Shown here: piece by piece, positions 1 through 12,100 of the stretch
How the letters are laid out: each line of letters starts with the position of its first letter
Numbering within the stretch: position 1 is the stretch's first letter
Assembly (NCBI RefSeq): GCF_963678635.1
Contig: NC_087065.1
Span: 63,573,973-63,637,972 of the forward strand
Length of the DNA: 64,000 nt
Direction: 5' to 3'
Origin: Symsagittifera roscoffensis
Lineage: Eukaryota; Xenacoelomorpha; Acoela; Convolutidae
Notes under the pieces: model-generated
Told to the model about the DNA's origin: nothing
The model's input: only the letters and a program-made list of their open reading frames with translations
The model's database searches: none
Translations under genes and position numbers: made by a program

Positions 1-179
1 TACTTTTTTGTTACCGTTCCTACAAATCGACTGTACTCTAGAAAGTCAAAATAGAAGCCGTCTCAATGTCTTAGCAATTTGATTGCTTTTGAAAACTATA
101 AAATACTATAGGAGCAACTACAGCCGGCAAGAAAGCGGGAGTTTTTGTTTGTCGAGAAAGTTGAGACAGTCGAAACAAA

Positions 180-745
180 CCAAAAAGATTTGAGCAATCA
201 AACTTGGACGCCAGCTTTGCAACACCTGAGTCTACCCTGACATCGCCCCACTAGAGGGGAATAAATCAAGTTAGTTTAGTTTTTTTATATCTAAGTTTTT
301 TTAAATTAGAAAATCATTAAATCGCCATTTCTCGAAGAACAAAAGTATTTGAGCAGTCATAGTTGGATGTCAAATTTTCAATTTATGAGTGTACCTTGAA
401 AGCAGCCCAAAATAGGATTGAGAACTTCAGTTTTTGTTTAGTTCTTTATCTTAACTTTTTTTGAAAAAGAAATGAAAAAATCTTAAAAAAACGCCTTACC
501 TCTAGAACCAAAAAAATTTCGGCGCCAGCTTTGCAACCCCTGTGTATAAACTGACAGTGTCCCATTATAGGGTTGAGAGTTTCAAGTTCGTTTACTTTAT
601 TTTATCTCTAAGTTTTTTTAAAAATAGAAAAAATTATAAAACACGCCATATCTTGAAAACCAAAAGGTTTTAAGCAGTCATATTTGGACGCCAGCTTTCA
701 ACTCCTGATTTTAAAATGACAAAACCCCACTATAGGGATCTTCCG
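180..745. repeat. Degenerate tandem repeat, about 155-bp unit, four copies
   Basis: Four successive segments carry the same ordered landmarks: an AAAA..TTTGAGCAGTCA box, TTGGACGCCAGCTTTGCAA, a TGA-CA box, then CCCACTATAGGG or a variant, then TTTTTTTA..TCTAAGTTTTTTTAAA. They begin near 183, 333, 500 and 655. Identity between units is moderate, so the array is old. The last unit is cut after CCCCACTATAGGG. No coding frame is shared by the units. Confidence 0.75.
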
Positions 746-1373
746 AAATTCAATTTGAACTGAAAGTATGATGCCTTTCAAACTGTGGATCAAAATATGC
801 ATTGCAACCAGCAGGTCAGAAGCATGCAGAAATTGGTCTGATTGTACATATCAAACTACAAGTCAGAAGAGTTTGCAAGGTTTTAACTTCCCTCAACCAT
901 CAAAATTTTGTGATGTTGATTTCATTTTCAATCACGATTAGCGCTAAAAAATTTGTAATTACTGGCCAAAATAACTGATTTAATCTTCAAAAGGCTTCAT
1001 CAAACACTAAAAGTGCATTTTTGTATTGTATCTTTTATTGTTCCGACAAATGAAAATGGGGGTGACCTTTGTCTTAAGGTTTCATTTTTCAAACTTTATT
1101 TTTAATTTCGTTTACTCGTTTTTTGAAAACAAAACTGATGTCGAACAAATCTAATATTGTGATAGTGTCGAATATGTCTAAAATTCAGGCTTTCGGATCC
1201 TCTCATCCCAATTTGAAAACTAATTTTTTTTTCAGGTTTTCTTATTATTGTTGCCGGGATTTTCTTTTCTACTTGCACAGCAACCGTCAAAGAGGCAAGA
1301 TCTATGCAGTCCTACACAAGGCATTGCACTCCCTGATCACTTGAAGCTTTTACAGAATTATAACATGAAATAC

Positions 1374-2392
1374 CCCGGGTCGAGGTGCTTGATTTATGTT
1401 TCGACTTCGAAAGTGGAGCAAGTGCATTTTTGCGACTGAAATTCCGCGTTCGAGAAGCAATTTTAGGTCGAGCACTAAGTCGAAACATACCCAATTTGAT
1501 CAGGAAAGTCAAAATATGGGTCAAGCACAGTTGAACTATAGGTCGATCACAGCCTATTTTTTCTTTAATTTAAATTTTTCAAGATTTAATTCATTTTATA
1601 TTGAAAAATGTGCAAAAAAGTGCTCAGAAAAGACATCCATCAAAAAGTTGCAACCCGCAACAATCGACTGAAGAGATTTGCCTGTCACAAAGCCAAAAAA
1701 ATTTTCAGAAGAAAACCTTTAAATGTTTGGAAACCTAAGGATTCCTAAGGCAAGAAATAAAATTATAGAGAAATTTCCTCAATAATCAGTTTTTACATCA
1801 ACATTTTCACTCCAAATTTCTAATGAAAATTTAAGCAAAATTGGGAGATTCAACTTGAAAAAATGGAGGAGTTTTGCGTTTTAAAGGTTCTTATTGATTT
1901 TTTTTCGAATAAAGCATCATCACAAAAAATCAACTAAAAAGCTTACATTATGAGATTTTGTCAATTTACTCATGTTATTTGATAGTCGAAAAGTCGAGAA
2001 AGATGAAAGTTATGTCGAACACACTACAGCCGACAAGAAAGCGGGAATATTTTTCTGTTTGTCGAGAAAATTGAGACAGTCGAAACATTCCCATTTTTGG
2101 TCGAGAAAGCCGAAACAAATCTATGCGGGGTCAAACAAGTGAACTCTTGAGAAATTTCAGTCGAGACAGTCAAAATAACTGAAGCAAAACGAATTTGTTA
2201 AGCATATTGATTTTTTTTATTTTTTTTGTTGAGTCGAGAAAGTTGAAACATACCAAAATTCGGTCGATGCAGTCGGAACAGACCAAAACTTGGTCGAGAA
2301 AGTCGAAATATACCGAAATTTGTCAAAACGATCGAAAGATTTGAAGTTTTGATCAAGAAAGTTAAATTATAAATCGAGCACCTCGAACCGGG
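1374..2392. mobile_element. Foldback/MITE-like element with 20-bp terminal inverted repeats
   Basis: CCCGGGTCGAGGTGCTTGAT at 1374-1393 is matched in inverse by ATCGAGCACCTCGAACCGGG at 2373-2392 (18 of 20). The interior contains many diverged copies of a short monomer of the form TCGAGAAAGTCGAAACATACC. No transposase frame is visible, so it would be non-autonomous. The terminal CCCGGGTCGAGG and the monomer (read on the other strand) recur in three arrays at 46.3, 56.3 and 58.2 kb, so this is a dispersed family. I see no clear target-site duplication. Confidence 0.6.
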
Positions 2393-2917
2393 ACCTAAAA
2401 ATCGTTAATCGCTTGAAACTGAAAAACAAAACAAAAACGTAAAAACGTTTTAAAACTTCCAAAAAATTTTTCTATGTTTTTGCAGAAACTTTGGAATTAA
2501 TGAAAATGGCGCTTAGAAATTCCAAAAACCAATTTCTCTTGAGTAAAACTAAGTTTAAATAAAAAGTACCTACAGTAAACCAGCACGCTCGCCTTATTAG
2601 CTCGAAATTAGACCAAAAAAAGTTCAAAACTCGGTCTATCTCGAAATTTTGTTTGAAAGTTTTATACGTCGTTCCGATCACGACTAAAAGGGCTTTAAAA
2701 TGATATGACCCACTGCGATGATTATTTATGGTACCTGATTTTGCGTGAAAAAAAAACTTAGGACAAACTTGTATGAAAAATTCTTTCACATTTTTCAAAT
2801 GGTCGAAACAAAAGAGAGGCCTCAGTTTTGAAGAAGAGTCTGAACATTCGACTGAAAACGACTTGATTGTAACTTCACATTTAAGAGAAAAAAAACCTTT
2901 ATAAAAGTTGGTGACTA

Positions 2918-3133
2918 TCACGGGAGAGAAAAAGAGTACCTCATGAACTTGAACCAGATATTCTCCATCAAGTTTATGAACATTGACATGACACATCCCC
3001 CAGCGAAAAGGTAGAATATGCCCCCTATGTTGTCAAAAGTAAGTCCCGCAGTCGCCTTCTCCTCCCCCTCGGCCGTGCAAAGCGAGTTGCCTTCGAACCA
3101 TTTCTCACGAAGAGCACCTAGACTCCCCTGCTC
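2918..3133 (-). CDS. iGluR exon 14: end of S2, M4, short C terminus
   Basis: The acceptor is gtgtttag|GAGCAG. It reads EQGSLGALREKWFEGNSLC, the conserved helix and Cys before M4. Then NIGGIFYLFAGGCVMSMFIN and LMENIWFKFMR form M4 and the start of the cytoplasmic tail. Read straight through, the frame stops after seven more codons at TGA (2920-2918), giving a very short tail. A donor ATGAG|gtactc at 2940/2939 could instead splice to a longer tail, but I find no convincing downstream exon. A minus-strand AATAAA lies about 700 bp downstream (2221-2216). Confidence 0.85.
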   Translation of the reverse strand, partial: EQGSLGALREKWFEGNSLCTAEGEEKATAGLTFDNIGGIFYLFAGGCVMSMFINLMENIWFKFMRYSFSLP

Positions 3134-6100
3134 CTAAACACAATATCAATGTAACAAACCACCCCCACCGGGCGTGGGGGTGGTTTCGACACGCTGCAAG
3201 TTAAAGGAACTCGAACTTCTAAGCTTTTTAATTAAGAATAAATTTTTTTCTATCATATTATTTAAGAAAGATCTGTTTGAATTTCTTTATCCTGTAGACA
3301 AAAGATTGACATGCGGGCCAATCCATCTAATGGTTGTTTACTAAATTGTTTCACAGTTTCTTTCGAGCAACTTCCATCGATTTAATTTGATTATTTTATA
3401 CAATTATTAAAAATATTATTTTTCATCGATATTATAATGAAATAAGCTCCTAAAATAAACTCCTGAAGTTGAACTGACCTGCAAGGAGAGGATGCTCAGA
3501 CTGATTGTGGGTAAGAAGTGGACGCTCTTAGGCACTGCGAAGGCATAGTTCTTCCTGTTGAACGACTTGCCCACCTAAAGTTATTTTGAAATAGATCTAT
3601 GTTTCCAGGCCCCCCACCGCCCAGCTAAATTTTGGCAAAGGTCCTCCGTTTAGAAGAAGTTCATGACTCATTCCATACTAAGCCGACCAAGTGTAAAAGT
3701 TTTCTTAAGGATACATCGAGGTCAAAGTGTTGTAAACTCGAGTAAAGAAACTGCTTCTAAGAGGGCAATTTCTGTCCCCCAACCGTAGACAAACCTCAAA
3801 TAGTGGTTTCACGAGATTGGATTGGCTAATCGAAGGAGCTACAAATTTCAGCACAACCGCAGTAATATTTTTGTATTGACGGGAGGGGGTTATAGTTTGC
3901 TGGGGGTGGGGGATTGTTGGCAAGAGTGGGAGTACCATCATGAGTTGGCAGTTCTTCTGCATCTGGTACTGCAGCACCGGGTAGTCCCACATGAATGCGT
4001 AGGTGGACGTGGACACCCTGGAGTACCCCTCCTCCACACTCCTCACCATCGGACTGGGGTCCCCCTTCATGTGGTTCCACAGTGTCTTATACGTCTCCAC
4101 GTCAGAGTTTTCCGCTTGTGACTGAAAAAAAAATTTTTTTTTTTTAGTTTTTACCCTCACTCCCTCTGATTTCAATAATGATTCTAGTCGAATTTGAGAA
4201 GGAACAACCACCGGGGACACCGTTTTTAAAGAGAAAAAAAGACTGAAATCATATTATCAATAAACCAGAACTCACTGGTTCAATGATCTGCACTATCAAT
4301 GATTATTCAATGATCTGCACTATCATAAAATTGGGAAATGTCTATGACTCGGGGTGTTTTTGTCGAGTATTTCAAAAAAAATTATTCACGTAAACAATTT
4401 CTGAATTATTTTACTGCCATTCGTTAAGTCGGCAGAATTTAAATGTAATTTAGGTTCCACGACAATTTCACCTAAAAGAAAATGCACAACTTAGAAAAAA
4501 TATAATTTAGGTGATGCACCAGTATAATGGACAGCGAGCGCGCTCAACGCATTACTTTCAAAATCAAGGGGTTTATGAGTAGTATTAAAAATTGCTGGTT
4601 TTGATAAAAACCAGCAGCTTGGATGTGAACGGTGTATGATTGATGAAACTGCATCGGGCAAGATTTTAAAGAACCATCGCAAAACCAATTTTCTTGATGA
4701 GGCTGAAGAGAGCGGATATTGTCTAATTCACCAAAGATCAAATTTCTTTCAAGATCTTCTTTTTCACTGTTGAAAAAAATCCGCGCGCTGCTTGAGGGTA
4801 TCAAAATTTCCCTCAAAAATGGGCGGCGCAAATTGTCTGTCTGTAATTTTTTTGTCCTTCGAGGGCTCTGTTAATTGCAGAATGACATAGAAGTGCCATG
4901 TAAGAGCTTTTTCGGTCCTGTAAACCAACCTGTTTGCCACATTGACAGGTATGATGCCACGTTGACAGGTAATTGTTGCTTTTTCGAGCCCTATTTCATT
5001 TTTAGTCTAGCATTCTTGCGTCCGAACGAGCCGGTGAAAATTGATAAGGTTGCTCGTTCTATTTAGATACTAGGATACTCTCTTCTTGAGAAACTACTGT
5101 CACTGTACGCTCATCTGAATTCCATTTTGAAAGTTTCCTTGCACATTGTCATTTTTTTCTTGACTTTTTTGAACTCATAAGCCACCGAAAAACAGTTTAC
5201 TGCGGTTTGCTAGTATAATTCCCACGTAATGTAGCTAATTTGGTATTAATCTACGTAAAATAAATCATTAGATTGAGAATCAATTTATGCTTCTTTTTCA
5301 TGTCAGAGCAAAAATTGGGGATTAAACAGAGTAATTGTGCTAAATGACCAGAAACTTTAACTTCATTGAGTTTCAAGAGCTCATTTTAATATCGAGACTA
5401 ATTTTTCCGAGACAAGGTTGGCTCAGGGTAGATTGGTATAAAGGGTAGAATGGCATGGGATACAATGTCATAGGGTTGCTGGGATAGGGTATATTGCCGT
5501 ACTACCGTTTTTACTTTACAATTTTGTTCAGTAATAATTATGTCCGGATCTCTTGTTGAGTTTTCCCTCCCATTTCCTACCCTCCCCTACCCTCCATTCT
5601 CCTCCTCTGCTTTTATAAGGCTCCCATAGCCACCGCTGCTGACCTTGAAGAATGCCTCCAAGCTGCTCTCCTTCACAGTTCCATAAGGGATCGCATCCTG
5701 ATTGGCCAGATCGGAGAGGGATTTGATGGGAGTTGCCAGTCTGCCACTGGTGAGGAAAGCGGCCAAGTTGGCGGTGTAGACTGCGACCACCACTAGTGAG
5801 AAGTACCAGTAGGCTGTGCCCAACACTCTGGTCGACATAGACCTCGGGTTGAATTCGCCCCCTAAAGAACAGGCGTACAGTTACTTTCCATTGAACTTCT
5901 CCAGCATATAAAGAAAGATTGTGCTTCACATAACTTGTTATTCAACAGAAAAAAATAGAAGTCTGTAGTATCTCTTATCGGAATAACTTACAAAACTTGG
6001 TGGACTTGCGGGGTGGGGGCGTGCTAAGCTCTCATTAAGGTTAAAACCGAGGCACGGATCTAGAATTTTTTCCAGGGTGGGGGCGGATTTTCATAGTTAG

Positions 6101-9100
6101 TATCTCGGATTTGTAAAAGTTATTAAAAATAAAGAATTTATACGAAATTAGTTTCTTGTTTATTTTACCCTGTTGTGTTAGACAGCCAAGAGCCCAGTAG
6201 ACACAGTTGAAATAGGTCAGAAAGAAGTTCACATCCTCGGCATGATCCCCCTCATCGTCTTCCTCTCCCCCTCGTTCGCCCTCCTCTGTCGTCCCCTCTG
6301 GTGAGTTGCTGGGGGTTTTGGGGGGTCTGCTGCCCTCGTAGGGGGAGGAGTGGCTTAGCACGAAGACCACTATCGATATGACGAACGTGCTCAGGGCTAT
6401 TAGCGCCCAGATTGGAATCGTAAGGGGCTCTGAAAAAGGGGAGAAAACTTTAAAAATATTCATGTGTGCATATTTTTTCTAATAATACCAACCTCGTTCA
6501 ATATAAATTAAGCAACAAAATTAATATCAGAAAGAGTGATAAAACCGAAACAGTATATTTATTTTTAAAAAAATTTTGTAAACAGGAAATTCAAGAAAAA
6601 AAACAATCTTCTCCGGGAAACACAACCCTCTTCTCAAAACAGCTATAGAGATGAAGCAATTGGATGCCGAGTATCCTTTGGGGATGAGCATGATTTTCAG
6701 TTTCAGATTGCGAAAGAACTTGTTTTTCACCAATCAAATTATTCGGCTCTGAAATTAGTTCTGAGTGGTTACCGAGGAAACTGAAAATATTGATTTCGGC
6801 GGACGGCTTTCTGATCAGTATGCCCACTCCATAGTCCATATATGGAGCAGTGAAGTCCACCACCTGTTCCCTGTCGAAGTTCCTAATCATTCCCGCCACT
6901 GCTATGTCCGCCTTTCGAAGCAGAATGTCACCTAAGACAAACCAATCAGTAGGACTTTTACTGGCAGGATATTGACATCCTTTCAAATTCTTACAGTCAG
7001 GGAACATAGAAATTGAAACTTTTAGTTTTGAGGCGACGACTAGAGATTCTACTAGAGATTCACTGCTAGAGATTCACTGCTAGAGATTCACTGCTAGAGA
7101 TTCACTGCTAGAGATTCACTGTTGAAATTTCAACATTTCAACAGTCAATGTATGAAACTTAATTTAAGAAAATAGCCGGATAATCAGTTTTGTTTTAAGA
7201 ACGTCGTTTAGCCATTTAATCAGAGGAGCGCTGTTGGTGCCAGAAGTTCCTTGTAAACAGCAGAGGCAGTTTGAAATTTTAAAATTAGTTTTTTTGTTGG
7301 AAAGCTAAGAATCTAAAATACGCCCTTATTTAACTTGTGAGCAAGCGAAAATGAGAACAAAGGAGTTGTAATCTGGAACTATATTTTTTTCCGATGAACA
7401 ACCTTTCTCACAATTTCTGCTGCTGCTCACACACGCTCAATTTCTTGAAAATTGAAGTGTAATTGAAAAATGTTCCGTAGTTAGTAAATTTGCCAACTCT
7501 AAATTTGAATCGAATTTTAAATTTAAACTTTGATTAAACGGATTTGGCTCACGTCATTTTGGCTTCGTTTTTCATAATTTGTAGTTTCAAGGGCAATCTC
7601 TTAAACAATTTACTTAATTGAGGAGGAATTGGGTCGTAGACATATGATTTTAAAAATTGATAGCTTGAAATTTTTTTTGACTTTAATTTCGTTTTTGGCT
7701 TAACGAGGATCAACACGCGTTATTTCGCCTTTTTGCCTATCGATCCTTGATTAAAAGCAGTTTACGAGCCTCATCCGGGGCAAAGGTATGAACATTTTTT
7801 AGATATAGTTTAATCGACTTTTTCAAAATAAATTTTTCAGCTATTTTCAAAAAAAATAAGACTTTTTTTTCTAATCAACACCTTGTGATTACTCTTGTAA
7901 TTGAATCGCGTGTGTTGCGAAACTCCGTTTTGCCTTTGTGTAAATTTTTTTGCTAAAAAAAGGAATACAAAAACTGCGAAATAATTTATGACTTAGGTTT
8001 TGGCATTTTACTAATCACAATGATGAAATTCAAATTAACTTCTGACTAAGAGGTTAACCAAATAAGCAATTTTTTTTGTGATATGAAACCTATATAAGTG
8101 CTTAGCTTAAGCCTTTAGTCTTCCGACACATACTTAAAATTTCAAATTTCGTAAGCCTAAAATTTCAAACTGCTTCGGCTGTTTACGGGGATTTTCTGGC
8201 ACTTACGCACCTCTCTGGCAACCTATGTTAAAATGACTAAGCAACACCTTGAAAAAATATCTTACAGTTATCAACCGGCTGTATTCTAAAATGTATTTTA
8301 AACCATCAAGTACATAATTTCAATTGAAAGCTAAGCATTTTAAATGTATTGCAATTGGGTTCTAAAGTTATTCCCGTAAATAACTTTGTTCTCAGGACTC
8401 ATCTAATATTGACTTCTGGAATCATCTCTAGTGATAAATTGTTTCATGATTAATTCAATTTTTATAGCGCTTTTGGCCCTTTTAGCAGGAAGTTACAAAC
8501 AAGCCTGGGGGCAAAGGTCCTTGGTTTGAATCTGATCATGACCAGTTTCTTTTTCAAACGAGAAATATTCTGTTTTGAATAAGATTGTACGCTAATTATT
8601 TGTCTGCTAATATTTTGTTGACTTAGTTGACACATCTTAGAATATATTTTTTTGCTGCGCGAAAGTTTTTAAATGTTGCTTGTAGTGTTTGATTTATTTC
8701 ATTTTACTTACTTTGACTTTGCGTTTTTTTTCTTTTTTTTCAATTAAAAATTTTGTTCAGCCTAAATTATTTCAGCGTATTTGTTATTGGCTTAAGGAAT
8801 TATTTTTGAACCAATGAGTCAATTCCAAAGAAACATAATTTTACGTTTCCCTCTGCACTTTTTAAATTGCTTTCAGTTTTGCCACTCGGTTCTTTGAAAT
8901 GTGATTTTTTTATATGGGCTTAGTAGACTCTTTTTGCCGTGTAGTTTGATGCACGAAAAAAGTTTTTGTGTGTTATGAGGGGAAGAAGGACGTAAAAAGT
9001 TTGTATTAGTTTTGATTGAAGAAAAATGGCTGGATGAATTTCTTCTCACATAACTTCGTTTTTGTCATTGTTCGGTTAAATTTGTTTCGATGTTGTTTTT

Positions 9101-12100
9101 GCCCTCTAATGTTTTTTCGCAGTTATCTTTATTAATTTTGATAGATCTAGTTGCAGAGAAAATGACGCAAAAAGGAAAAGCTTTTCGTTCATTTCATCGC
9201 CTGAAAACTAATCTATGACTGTATTATAATAAGATTTAAAAAACCGATAAACTAGAATGCTGTTCCGATTGCCTTTAAACATGTCTGAAGCAGTTACACT
9301 CGTCCGATAAATCTTAAAAATTTCCAAATTGACGTGGAGGCGCTTTTGTGGTCACAAAAGTACTCAAAAACTTTCATTCTCAAAAGTGTCTCAATTTTGT
9401 TTCAGATTTTTATAACATTTTGTTGAGTAAAAGAATTTGATGATAGAGGGAAGTGAAAAAATAATTAAAGGAACTGGAAGGCAGACTAGCCGATGAGTCC
9501 GCTCCACTTCTGTTTGTTGTGGTCGAAGACCCCGTAGGAGTTGTCGTGCACCTCGTAGATCTCGAAGGTGAAGTGCTCGCCAAACTTCTCTCTGGCTTTG
9601 GTCTGGATCAGACGCAGGATGTCAATGCAGTAGCCCTCATACGACACATTTCCGGCCTCGTCCACGCTACGCATGATGAAGGGCTCTAAAAAGTTTGCAA
9701 AGCATATGCTTTGAAAGGATCAAATCAGCAAATCCTCCCCTTCCACTATGAACAGGTGAACTGTTCCTCACTTTAGCGAAAATTAAATGGATCAATTGAG
9801 GAATCTCCTCTTCTCGTAACTGAGACCAGTTGAACTACCCCCTTAGAGAACACTCATTAAAGGGATCAGCTTAGAACTCTCCCCTTCCCCCGTTATGAAC
9901 AGATGAGCTCCTAAACCCCCCTCACAGGTAAAACCAGCAAATCACTGGAACGAGCCTTCATAAGTAACACTAGGATTTGTTTGATGAATGAGCCGGATTG
10001 ATCAATGACAATGTAAAAACTCATCGAAGTACAACCTTTCATAGAATGGAAATTATCATTTTAACAATAAATATCGATGATCTAGCAATGTTTTAAAGCT
10101 GATTGTTGGGTTTTTCAGAATCTCAGCTTTTCATTTCTTACTTTTTTCAATTAATTTTTGTGTTTAATCCCAATGGAACTAAGAAGATCGAAGCACAGTT
10201 CTCCACATCGATCAAGAGCAAACGATCATAACAAACCATTTGGAAATCAGATTGATTTCGTTGGCGGTCACAGTCATTGTCGAATGACAGGACGACCTCT
10301 ACGATTCCAGCTTCCTGGAGTTTTCACTCCCAAGAACGGAATAGGAATGATGCTCGCGAAATACAAACGATCATCATCATCCTACATTACAGATAAAAGT
10401 CAAAAGAACAAAAACTCTGTAAACACCAGATGGGTGGAACCAGCTCCAAACTATATATTATTATTGGTTATAAATTAGATATTTTATCAACTTAGTTGCT
10501 TGCTCCAAGAGACCGACTCGTAACTAAACCAGTATACTCCAGATCTATTGAGACTAAGAGATATAAGAGTAAGATTAAGATCGGTGTTAGACTAAGAAGT
10601 TGCACGAATCTATCCAACCGAAAATAAGATAGCGTGACGAGCAGACGGTGTACCTTATCTGAAATTACTCTATGAGTTGACCTTAGAACATAACTCACCA
10701 AACACACTGCCCTGGGTAATAAATACCCAATGGTGGGAACGACTTTAAGATTGTCTTGAGAGAATCGGTTGCTCCGCAGGTAGAGAAAATTTTGTGAAAA
10801 TTTTATGAAAAATTTTTGTCAAAAAACAAAACAGATCATTTTCCAATTTAGTATATGTATGGCATAATTTCATAGTATAACTTCAATTCATTTAGTATGA
10901 CCTACAACCTGTCAAAATTGCCATTCTTCAAAACTTGTTGAAAAGTTTTAACAAAATGTTGCGCGTTTTTACTCGCACCTACTCCCTGAAAATTAGTGCA
11001 TACTGGCGGATTTGGGGGCGGGGGTTGGGGCGGGATTTTGACAGGTTGTGACAACCGGCCGAAAATATTTTTTTCGGTCAAAATTTTCAAAAAAGTGCCT
11101 AAAAACGCCAATTTTGGCCTGTTTTTTCAAAATTTTGCCTGCATTTCAGAAAACTTGGCCAAAACAGGGTCTTTTTATTGGTTTGGGAGAGCTCGAAAAA
11201 AAATAATTTAGTCGACCTAAAAATAAAGGTCGACAAAATTTTCGATTTTTTTTTGAAAATCTGCCCCCCCCCTTTAGAAAATCCTAAATCCACCCCTGAA
11301 TACTGGCGCTTCGCCTAGAATAAATGTAGGATTGTAGGATTGGCCAATCAAAATTGTCAAAAAAAGTAACAAAACTAGATACATCAAGAATCTGGTTGTC
11401 CTACAATTAGTACGCCCCGTTTTAATATTAGCGAGGGTGTTATTAATTTCTTTTAATAATCTTATACTCGGTATATACCTTCGACTATGGTGACGACTCG
11501 CAACACCTGGCCATCTAGGCTGCCGGACTTGGTCTTGAGGGTGGCGGGGGGAGGGATCCACTCCTGCTCAGCCACAGAGAAACGACTCAGCAGGGTCCAG
11601 TTGGTCACCTTCAACGCAGAATCTGTTTGTTGCGAAAAAATGATTCATCGTCCCAAAGAAACAGTTTTCAATAATTTTTAGATTGAAGCTAAAAAATGGG
11701 GAATGTTTCCAAATTTTTTAACTCAAAAAAGATGTACCTCAAATTAGCAATTTATACAGTTAGTTAAAAATTATATTTTATAATTTATTCAATTTATTCA
11801 ACCATTTAATATACCCCCAAAACCATTTAGGGACGGAAAAAATATGAATTTTTCAGGAAATGACTTTGAGTACAGCCTAGGTTTCTACAAAATTAACAGC
11901 TTTTATGAAGCAGGTTGATTGAAAAAACTTCAACGTAAGTCATTATTAGCATTGAAATGCAAACCCACACAAATATTGTGAAAACCAATTTTGTTTGTGC
12001 GTTTTGCTCGTAATGCATGCGTTTTACATAATTAATTTTCAGAATAAATACATCGTGCTCAGGAGTTCCATGGATAGAAGTCAATTAGAATTGAGTTTTT

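Larger units (their letters stand above)
1..2917. other. 3' flank of the receptor: repeat-rich, no gene recognised
   Basis: This AT-rich DNA contains the tandem repeat at 180-745 and the terminal-inverted-repeat element at 1374-2392. Short copies of a motif related to GTCGAGAAAGTTGAGACAG occur at about 119-181 and 2027-2090, before and inside those blocks. The open frames over it, up to 174 codons on the minus strand at 2472-2996, overlap exon 14 out of frame or are AT-rich without recognisable motifs. I call no gene. If the receptor has extra tail exons they would lie here or beyond the window edge. Confidence 0.6.

Noticed and set aside
2472-2996. 174-codon minus-strand frame downstream of M4 as a receptor tail
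   Set aside because: It is in a different frame from exon 14 and overlaps it. Joining would need an unsupported shift, and it lacks GC3 bias.
4491-5066. Several 63-95-codon frames between exons 11 and 12
   Set aside because: They have no motif or codon bias, lie inside a receptor intron, and overlap each other on opposite strands.
7040-7121. CRISPR-like array
   Set aside because: Copies are directly adjacent with no spacers, and the context is a eukaryotic intron.
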